From Daejeonella sp. (lineage in GTDB: Bacteria; Bacteroidota; Bacteroidia; Sphingobacteriales; Sphingobacteriaceae): a DNA stretch of 37,667 bases. A model generated the notes under the pieces. It saw only the letters and a list, made by a program, of their open reading frames with translations. It was not told the origin of the DNA and did not search any database. The stretch spans positions 1 through 37,667 of the forward strand of contig NZ_JAUXXZ010000053.1 of assembly GCF_030684675.1 (NCBI RefSeq), read 5' to 3'. The first letter of the stretch is position 1. Each line of letters begins with the position of its first letter. A program made the position numbers and the translations under genes. Below are positions 14,914 to 22,397 of this stretch, piece by piece.

Positions 14914-16674
14914 TTAACGGTATTTCTTCTGCCCGCCGCCGGCTATTCTGTTCAGCTCATCCACCATCGCTGGCCGGCGGGGGTATTTTGATTTTAATTT
15001 TTGAGCCACGGCAACAATATCAGCCTTAAACTGGGGCATATCTTTTATTACTCTTTTCATCTTATTTACCACGTCTTTATACTGATTTCTTGCATTAGCA
15101 TGATCCCCAGCCAGTTCAAATGCCGGAAGATATAATGCCAGCAATTCATCAGGATACCGTTTTGAAAGATGTGAATGATATTGCAGAATAACATCCAAAT
15201 CTGTTTCCTTTTTTACCAAATCTAAAAGCCTGTCCCAATAACCTTCTTCAATATATACAGGTGCAATAGCACTCAATACAGGAGGATTTGCAGTAAACCA
15301 TAATTTACCCCTGCCTCTTTCATTGTTGCCCAGTATTTTTTTTAGAGTCTCATCAATATAAGCCTCAATAGTGACGATCCATTCTTCTTGATTAAAGGTT
15401 GCTTTCCACTGATCATAATATTCCTTACTGAACCATCTGTCAAAAGCAAAATACTTCGTATAATGACGGATAAGCTCAACATCATTTTCTAAGAATGCGA
15501 TCCGAAGCAGTTCTTTTTCCCATTGTAAGGTTGTGCCGGGATGTCCTTTTTTATCAGAAATTTCAATCCCTTCTTTAATAAGCACTTTTGCCTTTACATA
15601 ATCTTTCTCTTGTATAAATTTATTTATTTCGCCCTGTCTTACTTCAACAATTTCCAAATTTTGCTGTACCAAATTCTCAACTTCTGTATTATTGCCGGAC
15701 AATTTTAAGAGCTCAATTTTCCTGCTAATGAAGAATTCTTTCCGGTAATCATCGTACTTCCCGGTTAGATTTGAGACTTGTTTATCGATAAAACTAAAAA
15801 ATTCATTCGATCTGCTAAGATCAATAGCAAGGGTTTCAAAGATGTCAAATAGTTCATACCCGAAATCACCGTATTCATAGTATGATTTGTCACCTAACTC
15901 TTTAAGCAAATAATTATAAACTTCTTCCCGAAGATTAATGGGGGCGTCCGTTGCAATCCTTTTGATAAGAGATACTGTTTCTGAGATCGTATCCCCTATA
16001 TTGCCAGCGGAATCATCGCAATAGGTTAAAACATATCTCATTTCATTTAAAATTGCTATTGAAATAGCAAATGCATCCCGAAAATGCATCTTATGAATCA
16101 TGTCTTCTACATTAACAAGGAAATTATCTAGGTCTTTTACCAACGCAAAACTATCACGATACCCCACAAAACCATTATCAGAATGCTTGCGGATAACTCT
16201 TTTAAGGGCATCTGAATACTTTTTGCCCAGATCAATCGTATCATCCTTATCTGAAAAAGCCAATTCCAGTGCTATTTTAAAATCTTTGCTTTGTAAAGCA
16301 TAGGTCTTAACAAACTCTTTATATTCCTTAATGCTTATTTTATTAAGCAAATCTTCAAAGCTTAATTTCTTTGCGGCCTTAGCAGCTGGGATATTAGTTG
16401 TGATGGGCCTCTCCTCACGGATAGCGCAAAGAACAGCAATAACATGTTTGCAAATATCCCCATCATAAGGGCAGGTACATGAACTATCTATTATCGCATC
16501 GCTCTCATTCAGTTGCACTTTTACATCATAAAATTCAGAGCCTTCTACTTCAGCATTCCAGAAGCCATCGTTGATCTCTTCTATTTCCATCACAGCCCCA
16601 TCTTTGTAATACTGCTTCCCCCTGTTTAAAACAGAACCGCTTATTTGTTTATCGAAATTATTTAAAGTCAGCAT
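14914..16674 (-). CDS. SWIM zinc finger protein
   Basis: 586 aa. A SWIM motif of the CxCxnCxH type lies at residues 66-77 (SCTCPYDGDICKHVIAVLC: Cys66, Cys68, Cys75, His77). It is preceded by the usual N-terminal element (ISGSVLNRGKQYYKDGAV). The remaining ~500 residues are alpha-helical and rich in Leu, Lys and Glu, probably a repeat solenoid (for example VENLVQQNLEIVEVRQGEIN), ending in a basic tail KKYR. SWIM domains bind DNA or protein; in bacteria they occur as stand-alone proteins and in SNF2 helicase systems. No helicase is encoded within this transcript. The gene lies 79 bp after the XPF-type nuclease gene on the same strand, so a shared role is possible but unproven. Confidence 0.85.
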   Translation of the reverse strand: MLTLNNFDKQISGSVLNRGKQYYKDGAVMEIEEINDGFWNAEVEGSEFYDVKVQLNESDAIIDSSCTCPYDGDICKHVIAVLCAIREERPITTNIPAAKAAKKLSFEDLLNKISIKEYKEFVKTYALQSKDFKIALELAFSDKDDTIDLGKKYSDALKRVIRKHSDNGFVGYRDSFALVKDLDNFLVNVEDMIHKMHFRDAFAISIAILNEMRYVLTYCDDSAGNIGDTISETVSLIKRIATDAPINLREEVYNYLLKELGDKSYYEYGDFGYELFDIFETLAIDLSRSNEFFSFIDKQVSNLTGKYDDYRKEFFISRKIELLKLSGNNTEVENLVQQNLEIVEVRQGEINKFIQEKDYVKAKVLIKEGIEISDKKGHPGTTLQWEKELLRIAFLENDVELIRHYTKYFAFDRWFSKEYYDQWKATFNQEEWIVTIEAYIDETLKKILGNNERGRGKLWFTANPPVLSAIAPVYIEEGYWDRLLDLVKKETDLDVILQYHSHLSKRYPDELLALYLPAFELAGDHANARNQYKDVVNKMKRVIKDMPQFKADIVAVAQKLKSKYPRRPAMVDELNRIAGGGQKKYR

Positions 16675-16753
16675 ATTCTTAAATTGATCTGGCTAATATA
16701 AAATATGGACTGATATGAACTCGAACTCCATGAACCTAATTATGATACAACAT

Positions 16754-17395
16754 TTATTCAATAATTCGGTTTATTTGTCTGGCTGTATTTCTTCCTATTC
16801 CCGATATTTGTTCCAATTCATGAACAGATGAATTAAAAATAGCTTTTAACGTTCCGAATTTATCCAAAAGCAAGCTTGCACGGGCAGGGCCTATACCCGG
16901 AAGTCCCTGCAATACATGGATCTGCCTTTTATATTTATCTTTTAGTCTGCGGGCATAAGGAAAGGGCCTGGGATATAGTTGTTTATACCCATATGATTGG
17001 ACTTGTCTGGCGGCATACAGGATAAGCCTTGCGGTTTCTTCAGGATTTCTGGAACGGAGTAATGGTATTTTGAATACTAATGAAAGGGTAACCAAGGCAC
17101 CCTGGATTGCTTCCCATGTCAGGCCAAGTGATTGTACCATACTGGAAGTACCTTCCAATATAATCATACTTTGCATGGGCACAGACGCCAATTTTCCTGC
17201 CTGCTGAAACAAACGACCATCCTTAATGGAAGCAGATAAGTCAGTTATAGTCTTTCTTTCTACTAAAAGATAGTCGTTGACCTGATAGCCTCCTGCCTGC
17301 AGGCGACAGAACTGAATGGTTGTATCTTTTTTATTCTTAAATACCCTCAGCAAAATTTCGTTACATTCTCTGTTGTCTATTTTGATAGTGAACAT
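16754..17395 (-). CDS. XPF/ERCC4-type nuclease with tandem helix-hairpin-helix
   Basis: 213 aa. The ERCC4 nuclease core shows IDNRE (Asp7, Glu10), GGYQVNDYLLVERKTITDL with the diagnostic ERK at 46-48 and Asp52, then SIKDGRLFQQAGKL. The C-terminal part has two helix-hairpin-helix motifs: GLPGIGPARASLLLDKFG (about 164-181) and ISGIGRNTARQINRII (about 197-212). This is the nuclease plus (HhH)2 arrangement of archaeal XPF/Hef, without a helicase. Such enzymes cut branched or flap DNA as dimers. The architecture is typical of archaea and eukaryotes and sparse in bacteria. Catalytic residues look intact. Flanked by Uma2 and SWIM genes on the same strand. Confidence 0.88.
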   Translation of the reverse strand: MFTIKIDNRECNEILLRVFKNKKDTTIQFCRLQAGGYQVNDYLLVERKTITDLSASIKDGRLFQQAGKLASVPMQSMIILEGTSSMVQSLGLTWEAIQGALVTLSLVFKIPLLRSRNPEETARLILYAARQVQSYGYKQLYPRPFPYARRLKDKYKRQIHVLQGLPGIGPARASLLLDKFGTLKAIFNSSVHELEQISGIGRNTARQINRIIE

Positions 17396-17528
17396 ACATT
17401 TGGTATCCCCTGTATCGGGATAATATTTTTTAGCTTAGTTTTTTTCCTAATATTCAGCAATCAAACTCTGTGCAGGTATATTCACCTTCTGTTCTGATTA
17501 TTTTTGACATAGTTGATTTCTTTAACAA

Positions 17529-18158
17529 TTAATCTTCAAAAATTTCATCCAACCTTAGCTCAATATCCGGAAGAATGGCTGAATATACTTTTTCACTTAA
17601 AGTAAATAATTTAGAAGGGAAATATTTGCCATATTCATTCAGAGTATATTTTAAAAACGTTTTATCCGTAAGACTTATAACCCAATATTCCTTGACACCA
17701 AATTCTTCATAAATATTATATTTATGAAGCAGCTCTTTTTTATTATTACCCGGCGATAGGATCTCAACCACAATATCAGGTGCACCAATACATCCTTTAT
17801 CATCCAGCTTAGTTTCATCACAGATAACACAAATATCAGGTTGCAGAACGGTGTAAACGTCTTTATCAGCTTTGCTGGTTGCAGGAAAACGGACATCAAA
17901 CGGTGCTGAATATACCTTACATGACTTATTCTTCAAGTAATAGAACAGTATAGATGCGATGTGTATGGAAACCTTCTGATGGAACCTGTTAGGTGCTGGG
18001 CTCATTTCAAAGATCTTACCCTTGATAAGCTCAACCCGCTCGTCAAATAACCAGGTTAGATAATTAGCATAGCTATAAGTTAAAGATGCATCAATATCAT
18101 TCAGCGACAGGATTTTCTGTTCCTCATTTATCGGTTCTTTTGATTCAGCTTTTGTCAT
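17529..18158 (-). CDS. Uma2 family endonuclease (DUF820), copy 2
   Basis: 209 aa, paralogue of the protein at 14230-14853. Shared blocks are SLTYSYANYLTWLFDERVEL, YSAPFDVRFPATSKADKDVY, LQPDICVICDE, GAPDIVVEILSPGNN and KYNIYEEFGVKEYWVI; the predicted PD-(D/E)XK residues are intact. The N-terminus differs most (KAESKEPINEEQKILSL). The loop after PAP also differs (NRFHQKVSIHIASI against SPMHQEISASISSA), which might reflect different targets. It is first of the minus-strand group Uma2, XPF nuclease, SWIM, Uma2. Its own promoter at 18239-18271 is conserved with that of copy 1. Confidence 0.88.
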   Translation of the reverse strand: MTKAESKEPINEEQKILSLNDIDASLTYSYANYLTWLFDERVELIKGKIFEMSPAPNRFHQKVSIHIASILFYYLKNKSCKVYSAPFDVRFPATSKADKDVYTVLQPDICVICDETKLDDKGCIGAPDIVVEILSPGNNKKELLHKYNIYEEFGVKEYWVISLTDKTFLKYTLNEYGKYFPSKLFTLSEKVYSAILPDIELRLDEIFED

Positions 18159-18238
18159 TGAGAATCCTGCTTAATAGTATTATCCAGCCCATGAAATGGA
18201 TGTAAAGGCCTGGGAACGCAAAGTATCTGCTACTACAA

Positions 18239-18271
18239 CAAATTTAATTAAAATCTTAAGCAGTTCCTAAA
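18239..18271 (-). promoter_or_regulatory. promoter of Uma2 copy 2
   Basis: On the minus strand TTTA (18268-18271) and TAAATTTG (18239-18246) are 21 bp apart, matching the promoter of copy 1, including the upstream TTTTTTAGGAA context. The untranslated leader is about 75 nt, roughly 60 nt longer than for copy 1. Confidence 0.6.
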
Positions 18272-18277
18272 AAATTT

Positions 18278-18321
18278 AGTAAACGGTAATCCTAAGTCAT
18301 GATTAATATTTACCGTTTACT
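18278..18321. repeat. 12-bp perfect inverted repeat in the divergent intergenic region
   Basis: AGTAAACGGTAA (18278-18289) and TTACCGTTTACT (18310-18321) are separated by 20 bp. It lies directly upstream of the Uma2 copy 2 promoter and between divergent genes, where an operator would be expected. The left arm extended (GGATTACCGTTTACTA on the minus strand) is repeated exactly at 27573-27588. Confidence 0.65.
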
Positions 18322-18417
18322 CAATCTCTGCTACCAGTGAGAGCCGGCAGTATAATAAATCATATAATTTCATTCCGGCTTTATAATTATTGATTCTTAA
18401 AACTTAAACCATGAACC

Positions 18418-19269
18418 ATGAAAAAGATATCAGATACTAATCTGCCCCTGAGTTATGATCCGGATGAAAATAAGCGGATGGAAAATGAACTATTACAATT
18501 GAAACTAAAGGCTGAACTGGGTGTGGAGGCTCATATTTCAGCAAATACACCGGCATCTATTGAAAATATATTCCTTAAGAACATGCTTGCCTTTGAGAAA
18601 GGATTGGCTGAAGCAGAAGAGATCAATATTTTCGAGCTAATTGGCAGACCAGATTTTATTCCCGAAACTAACCTTGATGATTTTTCTGTTGAAACGGCCT
18701 TAAATAAAACAATGGATCTGTTAAACGAGAAACAGATCGCTCTAGACTTTTTGGGAACTTATGATAACAGGACTAAATATAAATTTATTACTGAAGAACT
18801 ATTTGAAGAGAAAGTAATGAATGTGCAATTACCCGGGATGATTATGCATTTTATATATGAAGAATTCCACCCCAATCATGCACTTGATATTGAGCATAAA
18901 GCAGCAAAATTCATTAACTCCTGGTTCAGTCAGGAGAAAGAACAACTTTCCTTTAGTCTTGCCGATGCCCTGATATTACCTGATAGAAGAGTTTGGAAAA
19001 AGGATAAGGTTATGGACAGATTCACCAAAGTCTTTGATTCTTACCCCCTGTTTAAAAATGTCAAATATGCCATTGAAGATATTAATTTTGAGATTAAGGA
19101 AGATATTGGATTGAGTTATGCAGAAGGGCTGATGAAGTATACTGCATTGGCCGAAAATCATGATGCAATTGAATTTGAAGGTCCGTTCAAATTGTATTTT
19201 ACACTCGAGTATGAATGGTGGTCAATTTATTATTTTGTGATTCCAGGATTTGAGTTTGCCAATGATTAG
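18418..19269 (+). CDS. hypothetical cytosolic protein
   Basis: 283 aa, no signal peptide and no membrane segment; acidic overall. The first ~70 residues (MENELLQLKLKAELGVEAHI and on) are helical. The central part is also helical (MHFIYEEFHPNHALDIEHKA), while the last ~80 residues have alternating hydrophobic beta-like strands with aromatics (FKLYFTLEYEWWSIYYFVIP). I do not recognise the family. A C-terminal cystatin/NTF2-like fold is conceivable but unsupported. The gene stands alone on the plus strand, 166 bp before the PIF1-like helicase gene and divergent from the Uma2 group. ATG at 18418 is chosen because an in-frame start closer to the body is lacking. Confidence 0.7.
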   Translation: MKKISDTNLPLSYDPDENKRMENELLQLKLKAELGVEAHISANTPASIENIFLKNMLAFEKGLAEAEEINIFELIGRPDFIPETNLDDFSVETALNKTMDLLNEKQIALDFLGTYDNRTKYKFITEELFEEKVMNVQLPGMIMHFIYEEFHPNHALDIEHKAAKFINSWFSQEKEQLSFSLADALILPDRRVWKKDKVMDRFTKVFDSYPLFKNVKYAIEDINFEIKEDIGLSYAEGLMKYTALAENHDAIEFEGPFKLYFTLEYEWWSIYYFVIPGFEFAND

Positions 19270-19435
19270 GCAACTAAAAAATTCAATTTCGAAAATTTAA
19301 TACGAAGGCTTTAATAGATGCTACCCTCCTGGTTTTTCTAATCCTATGGAACCTGTTTTGCTGATGTATAAAAATGGCTAAATCAGATAGTATAGGCCAT
19401 TAATTCTGTTATAGGATTAAAATTTTTACCTTGCC

Positions 19436-21913
19436 ATGAAACCCACAGATGTTTTAATTCCTTCAATGCAACAGAATTCTCAACTGGACCTCGCTTTTAA
19501 TTTTGTACAGTATACCGACAAAAATATTTTTCTTACCGGAAAGGCGGGAACAGGTAAAACTACATTCCTTCACCAGCTAAAGAATACCTCATTAAAACGT
19601 ATGGCGGTTGTAGCACCAACAGGTGTTGCAGCAATCAATGCAGGTGGAGTTACTATTAATTCCTTTTTTCAGCTACCCTTTGGTCCATACATTCCGGGGA
19701 ACACAGCTAAAACTGAACATAAACGCTTCAGTAAGGAAAAAATTAACCTGATCAAAAGCCTCGACCTGTTGGTTATCGATGAGATCAGCATGGTGCGTGC
19801 CGATACACTCGACCATATTGATGAGGTTTTAAGACGTTTTAAGAATCATAAAAAGCCATTTGGAGGTGTGCAGCTCTTAATGATTGGAGATCTTCACCAG
19901 CTTTCACCGGTTGTTAAAGATGAAGACTGGGCAATCCTGAAAAGCTATTATCCAAACCTGTTCTTTTTCAGTAGTAAAGCCCTGTTGGCTACCCAGCCGG
20001 TGAGCATCGAATTGAAACATATTTACAGACAGGTAGATTCCAATTTTATTGATCTTTTAAACAGGGTAAGACAAAATCAGATCGATGAAAATGTTTTAAA
20101 AAAATTAAACCAGCGCTATATCCCTGATTTCAATCCTAGTGATGAGGAAGGATATATTACGCTGACAACCCATAATAAATCTGCACAGGAGATTAATGAA
20201 GGTAAATTGAAGGAACTGAGCAACCCTATTTACAGATTTAATGCTGTTATTCAGGATGACTTTCCGGAATACTCCTACCCCACTGTGGCCGAACTCGAGT
20301 TAAAAAAAGGTGCTCAGGTAATGTTCGTGAAAAACGATCCCTCACGGGAACGCCTTTTCTTTAATGGTAAAATAGGTATAGTTACCTCGATAACTGATGA
20401 CCATATTCTGGTAAAATGTCCGGGTGATCTGTCGGAAATTGTAGTTAATCCGCTCGAATGGACCAATATCAAATATGAACTGGATACTCAAACCAAGGAG
20501 CTAAGAGAAAAGATTATCGGGACCTTCACTCAATTCCCACTTAAGCTTGCCTGGGCAATTACGATACATAAAAGTCAGGGTTTAACCTTTGAAAAAGCGG
20601 TAATCGATGCGAATCTGGCATTTGCCCACGGACAAGTATACGTAGCCCTTAGCCGTTGCAAAAGCTTTGAAGGCATGGTGCTCCGCTCTCCAATCTCTTT
20701 CAATAGTGTTAAAACCGATGGGACGATCTCTGAATATACCCGCAATGCTAAAGATAATGAACCCGGTGAGCAGCAGTTGATTGCTTCCAGAATCGCATTT
20801 CAGCAATCCCTGATTTTTGAGCTATTTGATTTTAATACTCTGAAAACTCATTATTTTCATCTAAAGAAGCTAAGTGAAGATCATCACACTATTCTGGATC
20901 CCGGTGTCATAGATAGTCTTAATCAGATACGAACTCTTGCAGAAAAAGATATCTATGAGGTTGCTGATAATTTCAAAAAACAGCTGACTAACTATTTTTC
21001 AGAGAATATACTTCCTGAAGATAATACCGAGCTTCAAAACAGGACAAAAAAGGCTTGTACCTATTTCAATGAAAAAATCAATTCGGTGTTTTATGAAGCC
21101 TTGAAGAAACTAAATACAGATACTGATAACAAAGCGGTCGGAACCAGCATAAAAGGCATTTTAGATGATTTTTTCAAGGAAATTGCAATAAAAACTGCGC
21201 TCATGAAAGCATCTGCAGATGGCTTCAGCACAACAAGCTATCTGCAGACCAAATCTAATGCTGAAATAGACTATAAGCCAATTAAAAGTTCTTCCCAAAA
21301 CACTCCATATTCATCAGAAAACATGCTGTATCCTGAACTATATCAGGCAATTAAAAACTGGAGAGATGAACTGGCAAGAGAATGGGGAGTACCCTTATAC
21401 CTCGTATTAGCTCAAAAATCTATTATGGAAATTCTCCGCTTCCTTCCCTCCAATCCTGCAGAATTAGAAAATATCAAAGGTTTAGGAAAAACAAGGGTTA
21501 AGCAATACGGAACTGATTTACTGGAAATTATCAATTCCTATTGTAAAGAACATAGTATCGAGCGTGAAATACAGGAATTGCCAATAAAAGAGAAGAAAAT
21601 AAAGACGGATACTAAGCAGGTAAGTTTTGATTTGTTCAAACAAGGGAAAACGATCAGTGAAATTGCCAAAGAGCGGGCTTTCACTACTGGCACAATAGAA
21701 GGTCATCTTTCCCATTACATTCTAAGTGGTGATATCTCGGTATTCGAAATCGTCCCTAAAATTAAAGTAGCGAAAATCATGGCTTATTTAATTCAAAACC
21801 CAGAATCAAGCACTGTGGATACGAAAATTGCACTCGGCGATGAAGTTTCCTATGGTGAATTAAAAGCTGTACTAAATCACCTCGCCTTTACCAAATCTAA
21901 ACAATTGACTTAG
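19436..21913 (+). CDS. PIF1-like helicase with HRDC and helix-turn-helix C-terminal domains
   Basis: 825 aa. The superfamily 1B helicase part has Walker A GKAGTGKT (35-42), APTGVAA, Walker B LLVIDEISM (111-119), GDLHQLSP (151-158) and, near 365-410, AWAITIHKSQGLTFEKA and GQVYVALSRC, the PIF1/RecD-type 2B and motif VI region. A long helical linker follows (about 450-620). An HRDC-like domain (about 640-715) contains GVPLYLVLAQKSIMEILRFL and LENIKGLGKTRVKQYG. A final HTH-type domain contains KQGKTISEIAKERAFTTGTI. Bacteroidetes carry many such PIF1-HRDC-HTH proteins; roles in unwinding G-quadruplex or recombination DNA are inferred from PIF1. An alternative start is Met11 (19466). Confidence 0.9.
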   Translation: MKPTDVLIPSMQQNSQLDLAFNFVQYTDKNIFLTGKAGTGKTTFLHQLKNTSLKRMAVVAPTGVAAINAGGVTINSFFQLPFGPYIPGNTAKTEHKRFSKEKINLIKSLDLLVIDEISMVRADTLDHIDEVLRRFKNHKKPFGGVQLLMIGDLHQLSPVVKDEDWAILKSYYPNLFFFSSKALLATQPVSIELKHIYRQVDSNFIDLLNRVRQNQIDENVLKKLNQRYIPDFNPSDEEGYITLTTHNKSAQEINEGKLKELSNPIYRFNAVIQDDFPEYSYPTVAELELKKGAQVMFVKNDPSRERLFFNGKIGIVTSITDDHILVKCPGDLSEIVVNPLEWTNIKYELDTQTKELREKIIGTFTQFPLKLAWAITIHKSQGLTFEKAVIDANLAFAHGQVYVALSRCKSFEGMVLRSPISFNSVKTDGTISEYTRNAKDNEPGEQQLIASRIAFQQSLIFELFDFNTLKTHYFHLKKLSEDHHTILDPGVIDSLNQIRTLAEKDIYEVADNFKKQLTNYFSENILPEDNTELQNRTKKACTYFNEKINSVFYEALKKLNTDTDNKAVGTSIKGILDDFFKEIAIKTALMKASADGFSTTSYLQTKSNAEIDYKPIKSSSQNTPYSSENMLYPELYQAIKNWRDELAREWGVPLYLVLAQKSIMEILRFLPSNPAELENIKGLGKTRVKQYGTDLLEIINSYCKEHSIEREIQELPIKEKKIKTDTKQVSFDLFKQGKTISEIAKERAFTTGTIEGHLSHYILSGDISVFEIVPKIKVAKIMAYLIQNPESSTVDTKIALGDEVSYGELKAVLNHLAFTKSKQLT

Positions 21914-21931
21914 ACTTTATCTGATTTCCCG

Positions 21932-21960
21932 AGATATATTGATTTTCAAACAATATATCT
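21932..21960. repeat. 10-bp inverted repeat after the helicase gene
   Basis: AGATATATTG (21932-21941) and CAATATATCT (21951-21960) around a 9-nt loop, 18 bp after the stop codon. There is no T-run, so termination is uncertain. The remaining ~100 bp to 22064 shows no gene. Confidence 0.5.
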
Positions 21961-22063
21961 CATTTCCTATGCAACGATATGATGTGACTTAGCGTCATAT
22001 ATTAAAAGGGTTCGGGGATCTTACCTGAGACCGGGCGAATAAAATTCAATAAAGAATCAAATC

Positions 22064-22345
22064 ATGAAAAAGCTCCTGTTCTCCATCATTTTTATTATGC
22101 TTTTCAGTGTTGTAGTACCTGAAGCAAGGGCCGAAAAAGTAAGTACAAGAAATGCCAAAGAATTGATCCAATTATTGCTCAATAAAGGAAACAATTCCAA
22201 AAACGCAAAATTTACGAGGAAAAAATTAAAGAAAATTGTGCGCAAAGCAGGACGTGTATACCGGACAGTAAAAAAGGATCCTGACAGCCGCAAGAAGTCA
22301 AGGAAAGTTCAGCGTACAGCCAGAAGGCTGATCAATATATTTTAA
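22064..22345 (+). CDS. small, very basic secreted protein
   Basis: 93 aa. A signal peptide of about 23 residues (MKKLLFSIIFIMLFSVVVPE, then ARA) is followed by a mature part of about 70 residues with roughly one third Lys/Arg (FTRKKLKKIVRKAGRVYRTV and SRKKSRKVQRTARRLINIF). The mature segment is predicted by eye to be helical and strongly cationic. I do not recognise a family. A periplasmic nucleic-acid- or membrane-binding role is conceivable, but nothing demonstrates it. Its stop codon is the first base triplet of a 25-bp perfect hairpin shared with the convergent M1 peptidase gene. Upstream is the helicase gene, 150 bp away. Confidence 0.7.
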   Translation: MKKLLFSIIFIMLFSVVVPEARAEKVSTRNAKELIQLLLNKGNNSKNAKFTRKKLKKIVRKAGRVYRTVKKDPDSRKKSRKVQRTARRLINIF

Positions 22346-22394
22346 CGGCTATCCTGCCCTCCAAGCAAGCTTGGAGGGCAGGATAGCCGTTAAC
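22343..22394. terminator. 25-bp perfect hairpin between convergent genes
   Basis: Arms 22343-22367 and 22370-22394 are exact reverse complements with a 2-nt AA loop; the arms begin TTAACGGCTATCCTGCCC and end GCAGGATAGCCGTTAA. It overlaps the stop codon of the small basic protein and ends 3 bp before the peptidase stop. There is no clear T-run on either side, so it is either an unusual bidirectional terminator or a REP-like element. An arm this long without mismatch suggests recent origin or selection on the structure. Confidence 0.75.
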
Positions 22395-22397
22395 AAT

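Noticed and set aside
14230-22345. A confident call of an anti-phage defence island
   Set aside because: Uma2, SWIM, XPF-like and PIF1-like proteins have no established joint defence role; the grouping is kept only as a hypothesis.
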